Origin: Labilithrix sp.
Lineage (GTDB): Bacteria > Myxococcota_A > Polyangia > Polyangiales > Polyangiaceae
DNA length: 64,000 nt
Direction: 5' to 3'
Assembly (NCBI GenBank): GCA_019637225.1
Contig: JAHBWC010000043.1
Coordinates: 1-64,000 of the forward strand
Positions 23,675 to 31,252 of this stretch are shown here, in pieces. The notes under the pieces were generated by a model. It saw only the letters and a program-made list of their open reading frames with translations, was not told where the DNA came from and ran no database searches. Every line of letters begins with the position of its first letter. The stretch's first letter is position 1. The position numbers were made by a program, and so were the translations under genes.

Positions 23675-25147
23675 TCACTTGTCGGCCCAGACGACCCACT
23701 TGCCGGTGGTCGCCCACTTGTCGTTCGCGTCCTTGAACGCGCCCTTGTAGCTCGCGGTCGTGTCGAAGAAGCCGTCGTTCGGCGGTGTGGCGGCGCCCTC
23801 GGTGAGCGACGCCGTCGGACCGAACACCGGCGCGCTCGCGTTGAAGCAGCCCGTCACGCCGGGGTCCGTCCAGGCGTTGCCCGCCTGCCCCTTGAACCAG
23901 GCGACCTCGTCGAGGCCGTTGTCGTCGTCGCGGTCCGGCTGGCCCGCGGTCGAGCCGTTCTCGACGAACGCGATGTGGTCGGTCACGACGTAGGAGCCGG
24001 CGCCCTTGCTGTTGAAGAAGACCGAGTTGGCGATCGTCAGCTCGCCCGGCGCGCCGATGCCGTCGCGGATGTCGAGCGCGGCCTGGAAGCCGCTGACGAC
24101 GAGGTTTCGGTACGTGCCGCGGGTGTTCTTGCGGAGGAGGAGCCCGTACTGCTCCTTCGCCAGGCTCACGTTCTTACCGCAGACCGTCGCGTTGTAGACG
24201 GTGGGCGCCGTCAGCGGGAGCGCGCCGGTGCCCTGCGCGTCGTTGTCGCTCTCGAAGCCGTTGTCGTCACCCTCGTGCGTCGGATCCTGCTGCAGGACGA
24301 GGAACTGGAGGCGGCCGGTGTAGCCGAGGTCGAAGTCGAAGCCGTCGTCCTCGTTGTGCTGGCACGCGAGGTACTTCGCGTCGACGGTGCCGCCGAAGAA
24401 CTCGAAGCAGTCGTCGAGGGTCTGGCGGATCTGGATGTGGTCGACGACGGTGCCGCGGCCGACGCCGCCGAAGGTCAGGCCGTTGACCTCGTTGTTGTCG
24501 CCGATGACGACGCCCGAGTACTCGATGCGGATGTACTGGAGCCGGCCGCTGCTCTCGTCCGGCTTGTCGCCGCCGTACTTCGAGTTCGTGCCGACGCCGG
24601 CCGCGAGGATGCCCTCGATGCTCTGCTGGATCGGGTTGCCGTTCGCGTCCTTCACGTTGATCGGCGCGTTTCCGAGGATGATGACGCCGCCCCAGTCGCC
24701 GGCCGCCTTCTGCCCCTCGGCCGCCTGGCTCGTGAAGACGATCGGCTCGTCGGGCGTCCCGACGGCGTCGATCTTCGCGCCGGCCTCGATGAGGAGGATC
24801 GCCTTCGAGGCGTTGTCGCCCTTGATGACGGTGCCCTTCTCGATCGTGAGCGTCGCGCCCGGCTTCACGCTGACCAGGCCCTTGAGGAGCCAGGTCTTGT
24901 CCGCGCTCAGCGTGCGGCTCGCCGTGATCTCGCCCTCGACCGTCTCCTGCGGGCGGTTCGCCGGATCGCCGCTGCTCGAGCCGCCGTCCGTGTCGTTTCC
25001 GCCGCTCGTTCCGCTCGTACCGCTCGTGCCGCTGCTCGTGCTCGGAGGCGGCGCGCCGCCCAGCTCACCGTCGTCGCTGCAGGCGACGATGCCGAGCGTG
25101 GTCAGACCGACGATGGCAGTGAGGACAACCAGACCGTGAGTTCGCAT
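23675..25147 (-). CDS. Lipoprotein with beta-helix-like fold, partner of the TonB receptor
   Basis: 490 residues, ATG 25147. The lipobox is LGIVAC, followed by a Ser/Gly/Thr-rich linker (a run of SGT repeats). The mature domain has rungs typical of a right-handed beta-helix: VKPGATLTIEKGTVIKGD, then WGGVIILGNAPINV, LQYIRIEYSGVVIGDNNEV, VDHIQIRQTLDDCFEFFGG and FDFDLGYTGRLQFLVLQQD. Proteins of this kind commonly sit beside TonB-dependent receptors with a carboxypeptidase-like N-terminal domain, in Bacteroidetes and Proteobacteria. It is probably an outer-membrane lipoprotein that binds the receptor's substrate. It follows the receptor after 144 nt on the same strand. Confidence 0.82.
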   Translation of the reverse strand: MRTHGLVVLTAIVGLTTLGIVACSDDGELGGAPPPSTSSGTSGTSGTSGGNDTDGGSSSGDPANRPQETVEGEITASRTLSADKTWLLKGLVSVKPGATLTIEKGTVIKGDNASKAILLIEAGAKIDAVGTPDEPIVFTSQAAEGQKAAGDWGGVIILGNAPINVKDANGNPIQQSIEGILAAGVGTNSKYGGDKPDESSGRLQYIRIEYSGVVIGDNNEVNGLTFGGVGRGTVVDHIQIRQTLDDCFEFFGGTVDAKYLACQHNEDDGFDFDLGYTGRLQFLVLQQDPTHEGDDNGFESDNDAQGTGALPLTAPTVYNATVCGKNVSLAKEQYGLLLRKNTRGTYRNLVVSGFQAALDIRDGIGAPGELTIANSVFFNSKGAGSYVVTDHIAFVENGSTAGQPDRDDDNGLDEVAWFKGQAGNAWTDPGVTGCFNASAPVFGPTASLTEGAATPPNDGFFDTTASYKGAFKDANDKWATTGKWVVWADK

Positions 25148-25291
25148 CTCAAGCTCCTTTGACGTAGCCGCGGTTTCTCTCTCTCGGCGACGGCGCTCGA
25201 CTTATGCCGTCGGTCTGTGTCGGGCCCGCGTCCGAACGCGAAAGTCTTCGCGAGGCGCCGGTGACAATCAGGCAACTCGACGCGGGCGGCG

Positions 25292-28200
25292 TCAGTGGCT
25301 GTAGGTCGCCAGGAGCCAGAACGTCTGGCCGAGCGTGTACGCGCGGACGAGCGGCGCGTCGCCCGACTCACCCTGCGTGAAGCGCACCGGCGAGTCGAAG
25401 AGGTTCTCGATCGTGAGCTTGAGGTCCACGTGCTCGCCGAGCCCCTGCGCGACGGACACGTCGACGATGTGCCGCGGCTGCTCGTACACGTCGGGGACGC
25501 CGCGCGTGCCGACCTCCGAGATCCGCCGCCCCTGCACGTTGTAGAGGACGCGCGCGCGCGTCTTCGTCGCGTCGTGCGTCCAGTCGACCGCGGTGTTCAC
25601 GACGAACGGCGACTGACCGGCGAGCGGCCTCTCCTGCGACGTCTGGATCCCTTGCGACGCCGGGTCGATCTCCACGCGCGAGTGCACGAACGTCACGTTC
25701 GCGAGGAGCGACAGCTCGCTGAGCCACGGCCGGATGAAGTCGAGCCCCTTGCGCCCCTCGAGCTCGAGCCCGGTGTTCGTCGCGCCCTTCGCGTTCTGGT
25801 AGGACACGACGCCCTTGTCCGTCGGGATGATGTACGTCTCGATCGGCTTGGCGAAGCGCTTGTGGAACGCGCTCACCGCGAGCACCTCGCTCACGCGCGG
25901 GAAGAGCTCGAAGCGCGCGTCGAGGTTCGTGATCGACGTGCGGTCGAGGTCCGGGTTGCCGAGCGACTCGCGCGCGCCGAGGTACTCGGTGAAGATGAAC
26001 GGCGCGAGCTCGCGGAGCTGCGGGCGCGCGACGGTGCGCGTCGCCGACAGGCGGACGTTCGACTCCTTGGTCACCTTCACGATCGCGTTCGCGGACGGCA
26101 GGATGTCGGTCCGCGAGAGCTTCGACTGCACCCGCTCGGTGCTGCCGGAGAACGGATCGTACGAGTCGATCGTCTGGACCGCCGACTCGAGGCGCGGGCC
26201 GACGACGAACCGGAGCCGCGAGGTGACGGGCAGGTCCGTCATGACGTAGCCGGCGTAGACGTCGTAGCGCGCCGCGTACGAGTCGGTCGGGCGCGTCCAC
26301 TCCTCGAGCTCGAGCGGCGCGCCGCCGCTCATCGAGCCGACGTTCTCGTCGACGAACAGGTTGCTCGGCGACTGGTAGAAGAGGTTCCGGTCGGCGGCGT
26401 TGTTGCGCTGGAAGCGGAAGCGCCGCGCCTGGAACGTGCGCCCGCGGAGCGTGAGCATCGCGCCGGCCTTGAGCTTCGGCGCCCCGTCGTACTTGGCGAG
26501 TGGCTGAAGCCAGTCGAACACCAGGCCGCGCGTGGTCTCGCCCTGCGCCGCGAAGAAGTTCTGGCTCGCCGTGGGCGCGTTGCCGACGAACGCGTAGCGC
26601 CCGGCGGACTGATCGAAGTCGTAGGCGGTCTGCCGCAGCGCCGGATCGTTCAGGGTCGCGCGCGACTGCAGGAGCGACCAGTTGAGCGTCGCCGAGTCGA
26701 GGCTCCGGAAGCGGTGCTCGCCGCGGAGCTGGCCGTACATCAGCGCGCGGTTGAGGTAGCGCAGGCGCTCGTCGCGGATCAGGCTCTCGTCGTTCCGCCC
26801 CTCGACGCGGCGCGCCTCCTTCTCGGCGTTGCGGCTGTAGAGGCCGGTGAGCGCGATCTTGTGATCGTTGTCGAACGCGTAGCTGACCGTGCCGAGCCCG
26901 CTCCAGGTCACCGTGTCGGTGCCGGTCTCGCCGCGGTAGTCGTTCCGCATCACGAGCTCGCCCGGCCGCTCGGGGTTCGGATCGAAGCGCCGCAGGATCT
27001 CGTCGGTGCGCTTCTGGAACCGGCGCGAGTAGGTGCCGCCGAGGACGTAGCCGAGCACGCGCTGCCCGCCGAGCTTGAACGAGTCGCCGACGACGGTGCT
27101 CACGGTGCCGTGCGGGAGATTGAACTCGCGCTCGAGCCCCATCGGGCGGTTGATCGCGCGGCCCGCGGCGGTCAGATCGTAGCGCTCGCCCGTCCGCGGA
27201 TCGATCGAGACGACGCGCGAGCCCGGCACCTCGGGCGGCAGCCTGCGACCGCCGTCGTCGAAGCCGAGCCAGTCGGTTCCGCCGCCGGCGTAGCCGAGGC
27301 GGTTGCCGAACGTCGACAGGGTGTTGGCGCCGAGGCCGCCGGTGACCTGGAAGAGGAACTGGCTCGGGAGGTCCCGCGTGTGGATGTTGAGCGAGCCGCC
27401 GGCGAAGTCGCCGGGCATGTCGGGGACGAACGTCTTCGAGATCGTGAGATCGCTCAGCACGAGCGTCGGGAACATGTCGAGCGGGACCGCCTGCCGATCC
27501 GGCTCCGGGCTCGGCAGCGGGGCGCCGTTCAGGAGCGAGTTGGTGTACCGGTCGCCGAGACCGCGGACGAAGATGTACTTGCCGTCGACCACCGTGGTCC
27601 CGACCACGCGCTTCACCGCCTCGGCGGCGTTGCGGTCCGGCGTCTTCGCGATGTCCTGCGCGCCGATCGAGTCGGAGGCCTGCGCCGCGTTCTTGCGCAG
27701 CATGAGCTGCGTCGCCGCGCTCGCGCGCTCGGCCTCGGCCTCGATCGCGGTCACCTCCTCCACCGCCGTCTCGTCCGGCGAGAGCAGGACGTCGACACGG
27801 TTGAGGCGGCCCGCCTGGACGACGACGTTCCGCATGCGCGCCGGCTTGTGGAGCTCGTAGACGATGCGGATCTGGTAGGTGCCCGGGGGGAGCTCGAGGC
27901 GATAGCGACCCTCGATGTCCGTGGTCGCCTTCTCCTTCCGGCCGATCACGCTGACGATCGCGTCGAGGAGCGTCTCGTCGGAGCCCCGGCTCTTCACCGT
28001 GCCCCAGACCGCGCCCTTGCCTTTCGGCGGAGGGCGCGACGGATCCGGCTCGTCGTTGGCGTCCTCGACCTCCGGCTCGACGTCGGTCTCGGACGGCGGC
28101 GCGGGCGTCCGCGGCGGCGCGGGCTCGCCGGGCGGTGCCGGCGCATCCTCCTCCGTCTCGGCGGGCCGCTTCGGGGCGGGCTTCGTCCGCGTGCCGTCGT

Positions 28201-28297
28201 CCGCGCCGGGGAGCGGCTGCGCCGACGACGGGACCGACCACAGGGCGGCCGCGAAGAGGACGAGGAGACTGCGGGTACACGTCGACCGAGCACGCAT
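25292..28297 (-). CDS. TonB-dependent outer-membrane receptor with N-terminal carboxypeptidase-regulatory-like domain
   Basis: 1001 residues. A signal peptide ends SVPSSAQ. A Pro/Glu-rich stretch is followed by a CarbopepD_reg-like Ig module at about 95-175 (WGTVKSRGSDETLLDAIVSV, PGTYQIRIVYE). The plug domain follows with SIGAQDIAKTPDRNAAEAVK, YIFVRGLGDRY and DMPGDFAGGSLNIHTRD. The rest is a 22-strand-type barrel rich in aromatic/Gly alternation and ends LGQTFWLLATYSH. It imports a nutrient or chelate across the outer membrane using energy from TonB, which is encoded four genes upstream. Ligand unknown. It lies last but one in a tonB-exbB-exbD-exbD-receptor-lipoprotein run. Confidence 0.95.
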   Translation of the reverse strand: MRARSTCTRSLLVLFAAALWSVPSSAQPLPGADDGTRTKPAPKRPAETEEDAPAPPGEPAPPRTPAPPSETDVEPEVEDANDEPDPSRPPPKGKGAVWGTVKSRGSDETLLDAIVSVIGRKEKATTDIEGRYRLELPPGTYQIRIVYELHKPARMRNVVVQAGRLNRVDVLLSPDETAVEEVTAIEAEAERASAATQLMLRKNAAQASDSIGAQDIAKTPDRNAAEAVKRVVGTTVVDGKYIFVRGLGDRYTNSLLNGAPLPSPEPDRQAVPLDMFPTLVLSDLTISKTFVPDMPGDFAGGSLNIHTRDLPSQFLFQVTGGLGANTLSTFGNRLGYAGGGTDWLGFDDGGRRLPPEVPGSRVVSIDPRTGERYDLTAAGRAINRPMGLEREFNLPHGTVSTVVGDSFKLGGQRVLGYVLGGTYSRRFQKRTDEILRRFDPNPERPGELVMRNDYRGETGTDTVTWSGLGTVSYAFDNDHKIALTGLYSRNAEKEARRVEGRNDESLIRDERLRYLNRALMYGQLRGEHRFRSLDSATLNWSLLQSRATLNDPALRQTAYDFDQSAGRYAFVGNAPTASQNFFAAQGETTRGLVFDWLQPLAKYDGAPKLKAGAMLTLRGRTFQARRFRFQRNNAADRNLFYQSPSNLFVDENVGSMSGGAPLELEEWTRPTDSYAARYDVYAGYVMTDLPVTSRLRFVVGPRLESAVQTIDSYDPFSGSTERVQSKLSRTDILPSANAIVKVTKESNVRLSATRTVARPQLRELAPFIFTEYLGARESLGNPDLDRTSITNLDARFELFPRVSEVLAVSAFHKRFAKPIETYIIPTDKGVVSYQNAKGATNTGLELEGRKGLDFIRPWLSELSLLANVTFVHSRVEIDPASQGIQTSQERPLAGQSPFVVNTAVDWTHDATKTRARVLYNVQGRRISEVGTRGVPDVYEQPRHIVDVSVAQGLGEHVDLKLTIENLFDSPVRFTQGESGDAPLVRAYTLGQTFWLLATYSH

Positions 28298-28450
28298 GAG
28301 GCAATTCCCAAGGAGCGAAGCGAACGAGGGCGTCGAACGCGAAGTACGAAGCGCGACGAGATGTGCGATGCGGAGGTGCGGAGCGCGCTGATGTCCAGTG
28401 CGCGAGGTGCGGAGGGCGAGCCGGGTACCGCGCGAGCGACGAGAGCCGGC

Positions 28451-28876
28451 CTACTGAACGACCTTCTTCGTGAGGATCGCCACGGTCTTCGCGCCGCCCT
28501 GGCGCGCGAGGTCCATCGCCTCGACCGTCGTGGCGTACGGGGCGTCGTCGGCGGCGTCGAAGTAGACGACCTTGTCGGGCCGCGCGGCCATGTAGCGCGT
28601 GACCTTGGCCTTGAGCTCGTCTTTCAGGAGCGGCGAGCCGTTGATCTGCAGCGCCCCGTCCTTGCCCACGGTGAGGACCACGGACTTGTTCTCCTCGGGC
28701 GACGCGGTCTTCGTCTCCTCCTGCTTCGGGAGCTCGAGCCAGAACTGCTTCGAGAGCAGCGGCGTGACGACCATGAAGATGATGAGCAGCACGAGCACGA
28801 CGTCGACGAGCGGCGTCACGTTCATGTGGGGCACGACCTGCCCCTTCTTTCCACCCGCGCCAACGGTCATTCCCAT
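28451..28876 (-). CDS. exbD: ExbD-type proton channel subunit, second copy
   Basis: 141 residues. A short cytoplasmic arm, a single transmembrane helix with the essential Asp in TPLVDVVLVLLIIFMVV, and a periplasmic domain (VVLTVGKDGALQINGS, ATTVEAMDLARQGGAKTVAI). ExbD works with ExbB to use proton-motive force to energise TonB. Two exbD genes stand next to each other, 12 nt apart; this one has a Gly/Lys-rich N terminus. The pair could form mixed ExbD dimers. Confidence 0.93.
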   Translation of the reverse strand: MGMTVGAGGKKGQVVPHMNVTPLVDVVLVLLIIFMVVTPLLSKQFWLELPKQEETKTASPEENKSVVLTVGKDGALQINGSPLLKDELKAKVTRYMAARPDKVVYFDAADDAPYATTVEAMDLARQGGAKTVAILTKKVVQ

Positions 28877-28888
28877 GACGTCCTCGCT

Positions 28889-29347
28889 CTACTGCTCGTC
28901 CGGCTCTTCGGCGCCGGCGACCTTCTTCTTGCTCACCATCAGCGAGACGCCCGAGAAGCCGGCGCCTTGCACCACGGTGAAGAGATCACGGACCTTCTGG
29001 TAGTCGACCGCGCCGTCGCCCTTGAGCACGACGCGGCGGTCCGGCTCGGCGTCGTGGAGCGCCGCGAGCCGCGCCGGGAGGCTGGCCGCCTCGACGGCCT
29101 CCTTCTCGACGTAGATCGTCCCGCTCTGCGCCACGGTCACCGTGACCGGATCGAGCTTCGACTTTTGCGTCTTGTCGGGCACGAGGACTCCTGGGAGCTC
29201 CACGCGCTCGCCGTGCTCGAGCGCGGGGGCGATCACCATGAAGATGATGAGGAGGACGAGGACGACATCGACGAGCGGCGTGACGTTGATGTCGGGCGTG
29301 CTCTGCTCACGCCGCGACTTCGATCTTGCCGGAATCGCGATACCCAT
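28889..29347 (-). CDS. exbD: ExbD-type proton channel subunit, first copy
   Basis: 152 residues. The N terminus is basic (SKSRREQ); the transmembrane helix reads TPLVDVVLVLLIIFMVIAP with the functional Asp; the periplasmic domain has VTVTVAQSGTIYVEKE and DAEPDRRVVLKGDGAVDYQ. The start at ATG 29347 lies inside exbB, giving a 41-nt overlap and likely translational coupling. It differs clearly from the second ExbD in the periplasmic domain. Confidence 0.93.
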   Translation of the reverse strand: MGIAIPARSKSRREQSTPDINVTPLVDVVLVLLIIFMVIAPALEHGERVELPGVLVPDKTQKSKLDPVTVTVAQSGTIYVEKEAVEAASLPARLAALHDAEPDRRVVLKGDGAVDYQKVRDLFTVVQGAGFSGVSLMVSKKKVAGAEEPDEQ

Positions 29348-29996
29348 GATTGTTCTCCAGCTCGTCGAGGAGCTCGCCCGTACGGCGTCCGAGCTCCGCC
29401 TCGATGCCGTTGATCTTGGTGTTCAACTGGTTGAAGAAGAGGACCGCCGGGATGGCGACGCACAGCCCGAGCGCGGTCTCGACCAGCGCCTCGGCGATGC
29501 CGGCGGACACCGCGCCGAGCCCACCCGAGCCGGTGGTCGCGATCCCCTGGAAGGCGCTGATGATGCCGACGACGGTCCCGAGGAGGCCGACGAACGGCGC
29601 GATCGAGCCGACCGAGGCGAGCACGCCCATGCCGCGACGGAGCTCGAGGCCGACCGCCTCCTTCTGGCGCTCGGCCTCGCGCTGCGCGAGCTCGACGACC
29701 GTGAGCTTGCCCTCGCGCTCGCCGGTGATCTTGACGAGCACCGGCCGCGCGACGCGGGCGAACGGCGACAGGCGGAGCTCGCTCGCGACCTTCAGCGCGC
29801 TCTCGTAGTTGCGACCCGAGAGGTGGGGGATGACGGCGCCGAGGAAGCGGCGCGTCGCGGAGGCGGAGCGGAGGAGCGTCACGTGACGCTCGACGACGAC
29901 CGCGAGGCTCATGACGGCCATGAGGAGCAAGAAGCTCGCGATGACCTTGCTGGGCAGGCCCATGCTGGCCCAGATGTGAAGCGGACTGAACGACAT
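29307..29996 (-). CDS. exbB: ExbB/TolQ-type proton channel subunit
   Basis: 229 residues with three transmembrane helices: near residues 18-38 (IASFLLLMAVMSLAVVV), and two later ones in VLASVGSIAPFVGLLGTVVGI and ETALGLCVAIPAVLFFN, the conserved MotA/ExbB signature region. It forms the pentameric channel of the TonB energy complex. It is 11 nt downstream of tonB and overlaps exbD, so the proteins are made together. Confidence 0.94.
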   Translation of the reverse strand: MSFSPLHIWASMGLPSKVIASFLLLMAVMSLAVVVERHVTLLRSASATRRFLGAVIPHLSGRNYESALKVASELRLSPFARVARPVLVKITGEREGKLTVVELAQREAERQKEAVGLELRRGMGVLASVGSIAPFVGLLGTVVGIISAFQGIATTGSGGLGAVSAGIAEALVETALGLCVAIPAVLFFNQLNTKINGIEAELGRRTGELLDELENNHGYRDSGKIEVAA

Positions 29997-30007
29997 GGCT
30001 GCGGCTC

Positions 30008-30784
30008 CTAGATGGCGGTCCGAAGGTGGAACGGGAACTTCATCTTGCGCACGACGCGCACGGGCTTTCCGTCGAGCGTCCCCGGAGTGAACCTCCAGGT
30101 CTTCACGGCGGCGATGACGGCCTCGTCGAGCGTCGGGTGACCTTCGACGATCTTGATCTGCTCGACGTCCCCGGTCTCGGTGACGACGAACTTCACGATC
30201 ACGACCATGTCGACGCCTTGCTTGCGCGCGGCATCGGGGTACGCCGGCATGCTCTTCGTGAGCGCGACGGGCGGCGTCGTGACCTCGGCGATCTGATAGG
30301 GACGCGGCGGCGCGGCGGGCGGCGCCGGCGGCGCGGTCGGCGCGGGCGTGACGGCGCCGCCTCCGCCCCGCTTGCCGGTGCAGCCGACGCAGCCGTTGGG
30401 ATCGCCCTCGCCGAAGGCCACCTCGGCGACCGCCTTGGACGGATCGCTCTCGGCGGGCTTCTCCTTCGGGATCTCCGTCGGAGGCGCGTCGACCTTCGGC
30501 CCGAGCGGCGGCGGCGGACCCTGCGTCGCCGCCTTGACCTTCACCTTCGGCGGCGGAGGAGGTGGTGGCGGGGGCGGCGGCGGCGGCTCGGGCTTCGCCT
30601 CGGGAGCCACGAACTTCACCTCGGTGACTTCTTCGAGGACCTGGCTCTTGATGCGATCTCCGAACGCGACGCCCAGGACGAGGACACCGGCGACGAGGAC
30701 GAACGCGGCGGCGTACGAGCCCGCGAGACGCTTCGCGCGGCCGTCATCCTCGTCGTCCCTTCGATTCCACGCATCGAGCGACAC
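30008..30784 (-). CDS. tonB: TonB energy-transducing protein
   Basis: 258 residues. A cytoplasmic start, one transmembrane helix (YAAAFVLVAGVLVLGVAF) at about 24-42, a periplasmic poly-Pro/Lys arm (a long Pro run, then PPPPLGP), and a C-terminal TonB domain (YPDAARKQGVDMVVIVKFVV, DEAVIAAVKTWRFTPGTLDGKPV). The linker contains NGCVGCTGKRGGGG, a CxxC pair not expected in TonB; it could form a disulfide, crosslink dimers, or bind a metal. First gene of the uptake operon; the promoter should lie in the 468-bp gap upstream. Confidence 0.93.
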   Translation of the reverse strand: MSLDAWNRRDDEDDGRAKRLAGSYAAAFVLVAGVLVLGVAFGDRIKSQVLEEVTEVKFVAPEAKPEPPPPPPPPPPPPPKVKVKAATQGPPPPLGPKVDAPPTEIPKEKPAESDPSKAVAEVAFGEGDPNGCVGCTGKRGGGGAVTPAPTAPPAPPAAPPRPYQIAEVTTPPVALTKSMPAYPDAARKQGVDMVVIVKFVVTETGDVEQIKIVEGHPTLDEAVIAAVKTWRFTPGTLDGKPVRVVRKMKFPFHLRTAI

Positions 30785-31252
30785 GTGGCCTACTTACGAA
30801 ACGAGCGTGGCGAACGCGTGACGAGCCCGCGACGTATGAGCACACGACCAACCGCTCGCCAAAGGCGCGTGCGAAGTGCGAGCTTCTCGCCGACGATTCA
30901 TCGAGAGCTTTCACGAGAATGTTTCCGTCGGAACATCCACGTGCAGCCAAAGCGGCGGATGGCCTGAGGGCTGGCGGCCGCACCTCAGGCGAAAGGTAGG
31001 AGACCCTGGGGAAGGTTCTCCGCGACCCGGCGTAAACGACGTCGGACGGTCCCTCGGTGGGGGAGCCGGATCGAAGCCTGTCATCGCCGACGACTGTCGC
31101 CTGTCGCGGTCGGTCGGTCGACACCGGTGCGATCCAGCGCGTCCGCCCTTTTTGCGTCGACGACGCGTGAGCCTCCGGGCGCGCGGCCGCCGGCGTGTGC
31201 GTCGAACCCGTGTCGCTCGAGCGCGCCGCGCTCGCTTTTCTTGGAGCCTGTC
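30785..31252. other. 468-bp divergent intergenic region between tonB and a secreted protein gene
   Basis: No convincing gene in any frame. It contains a perfect 8-bp inverted repeat (30962-30990) and, just beyond, GGAGACC...GGTTCTCC, a second hairpin at about 30999-31021 with one bulge. The region on either strand could form a structured leader. I compared it by eye with cobalamin, TPP and c-di-GMP riboswitch signatures and found no match. Confidence 0.45.
30962..30990. repeat. Perfect 8-bp inverted repeat with 13-nt spacer
   Basis: GCCTGAGG (30962-30969) and CCTCAGGC (30983-30990). Located about 180 bp upstream of tonB and 260 bp upstream of the plus-strand gene. Either a binding site or an RNA hairpin. 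Confidence 0.6.

Noticed and set aside
25295..29413. 1372-residue open frame antisense to the TonB locus
   Set aside because: Arg/Ala/Glu/Asp-only composition, no domain, opposite to well-supported tonB/exb/receptor genes; typical mirror ORF of high-G+C DNA.
30785..31252. Riboswitch (cobalamin, TPP, c-di-GMP) upstream of tonB
   Set aside because: Inverted repeats exist, but the conserved boxes of these classes are not visible on either strand.
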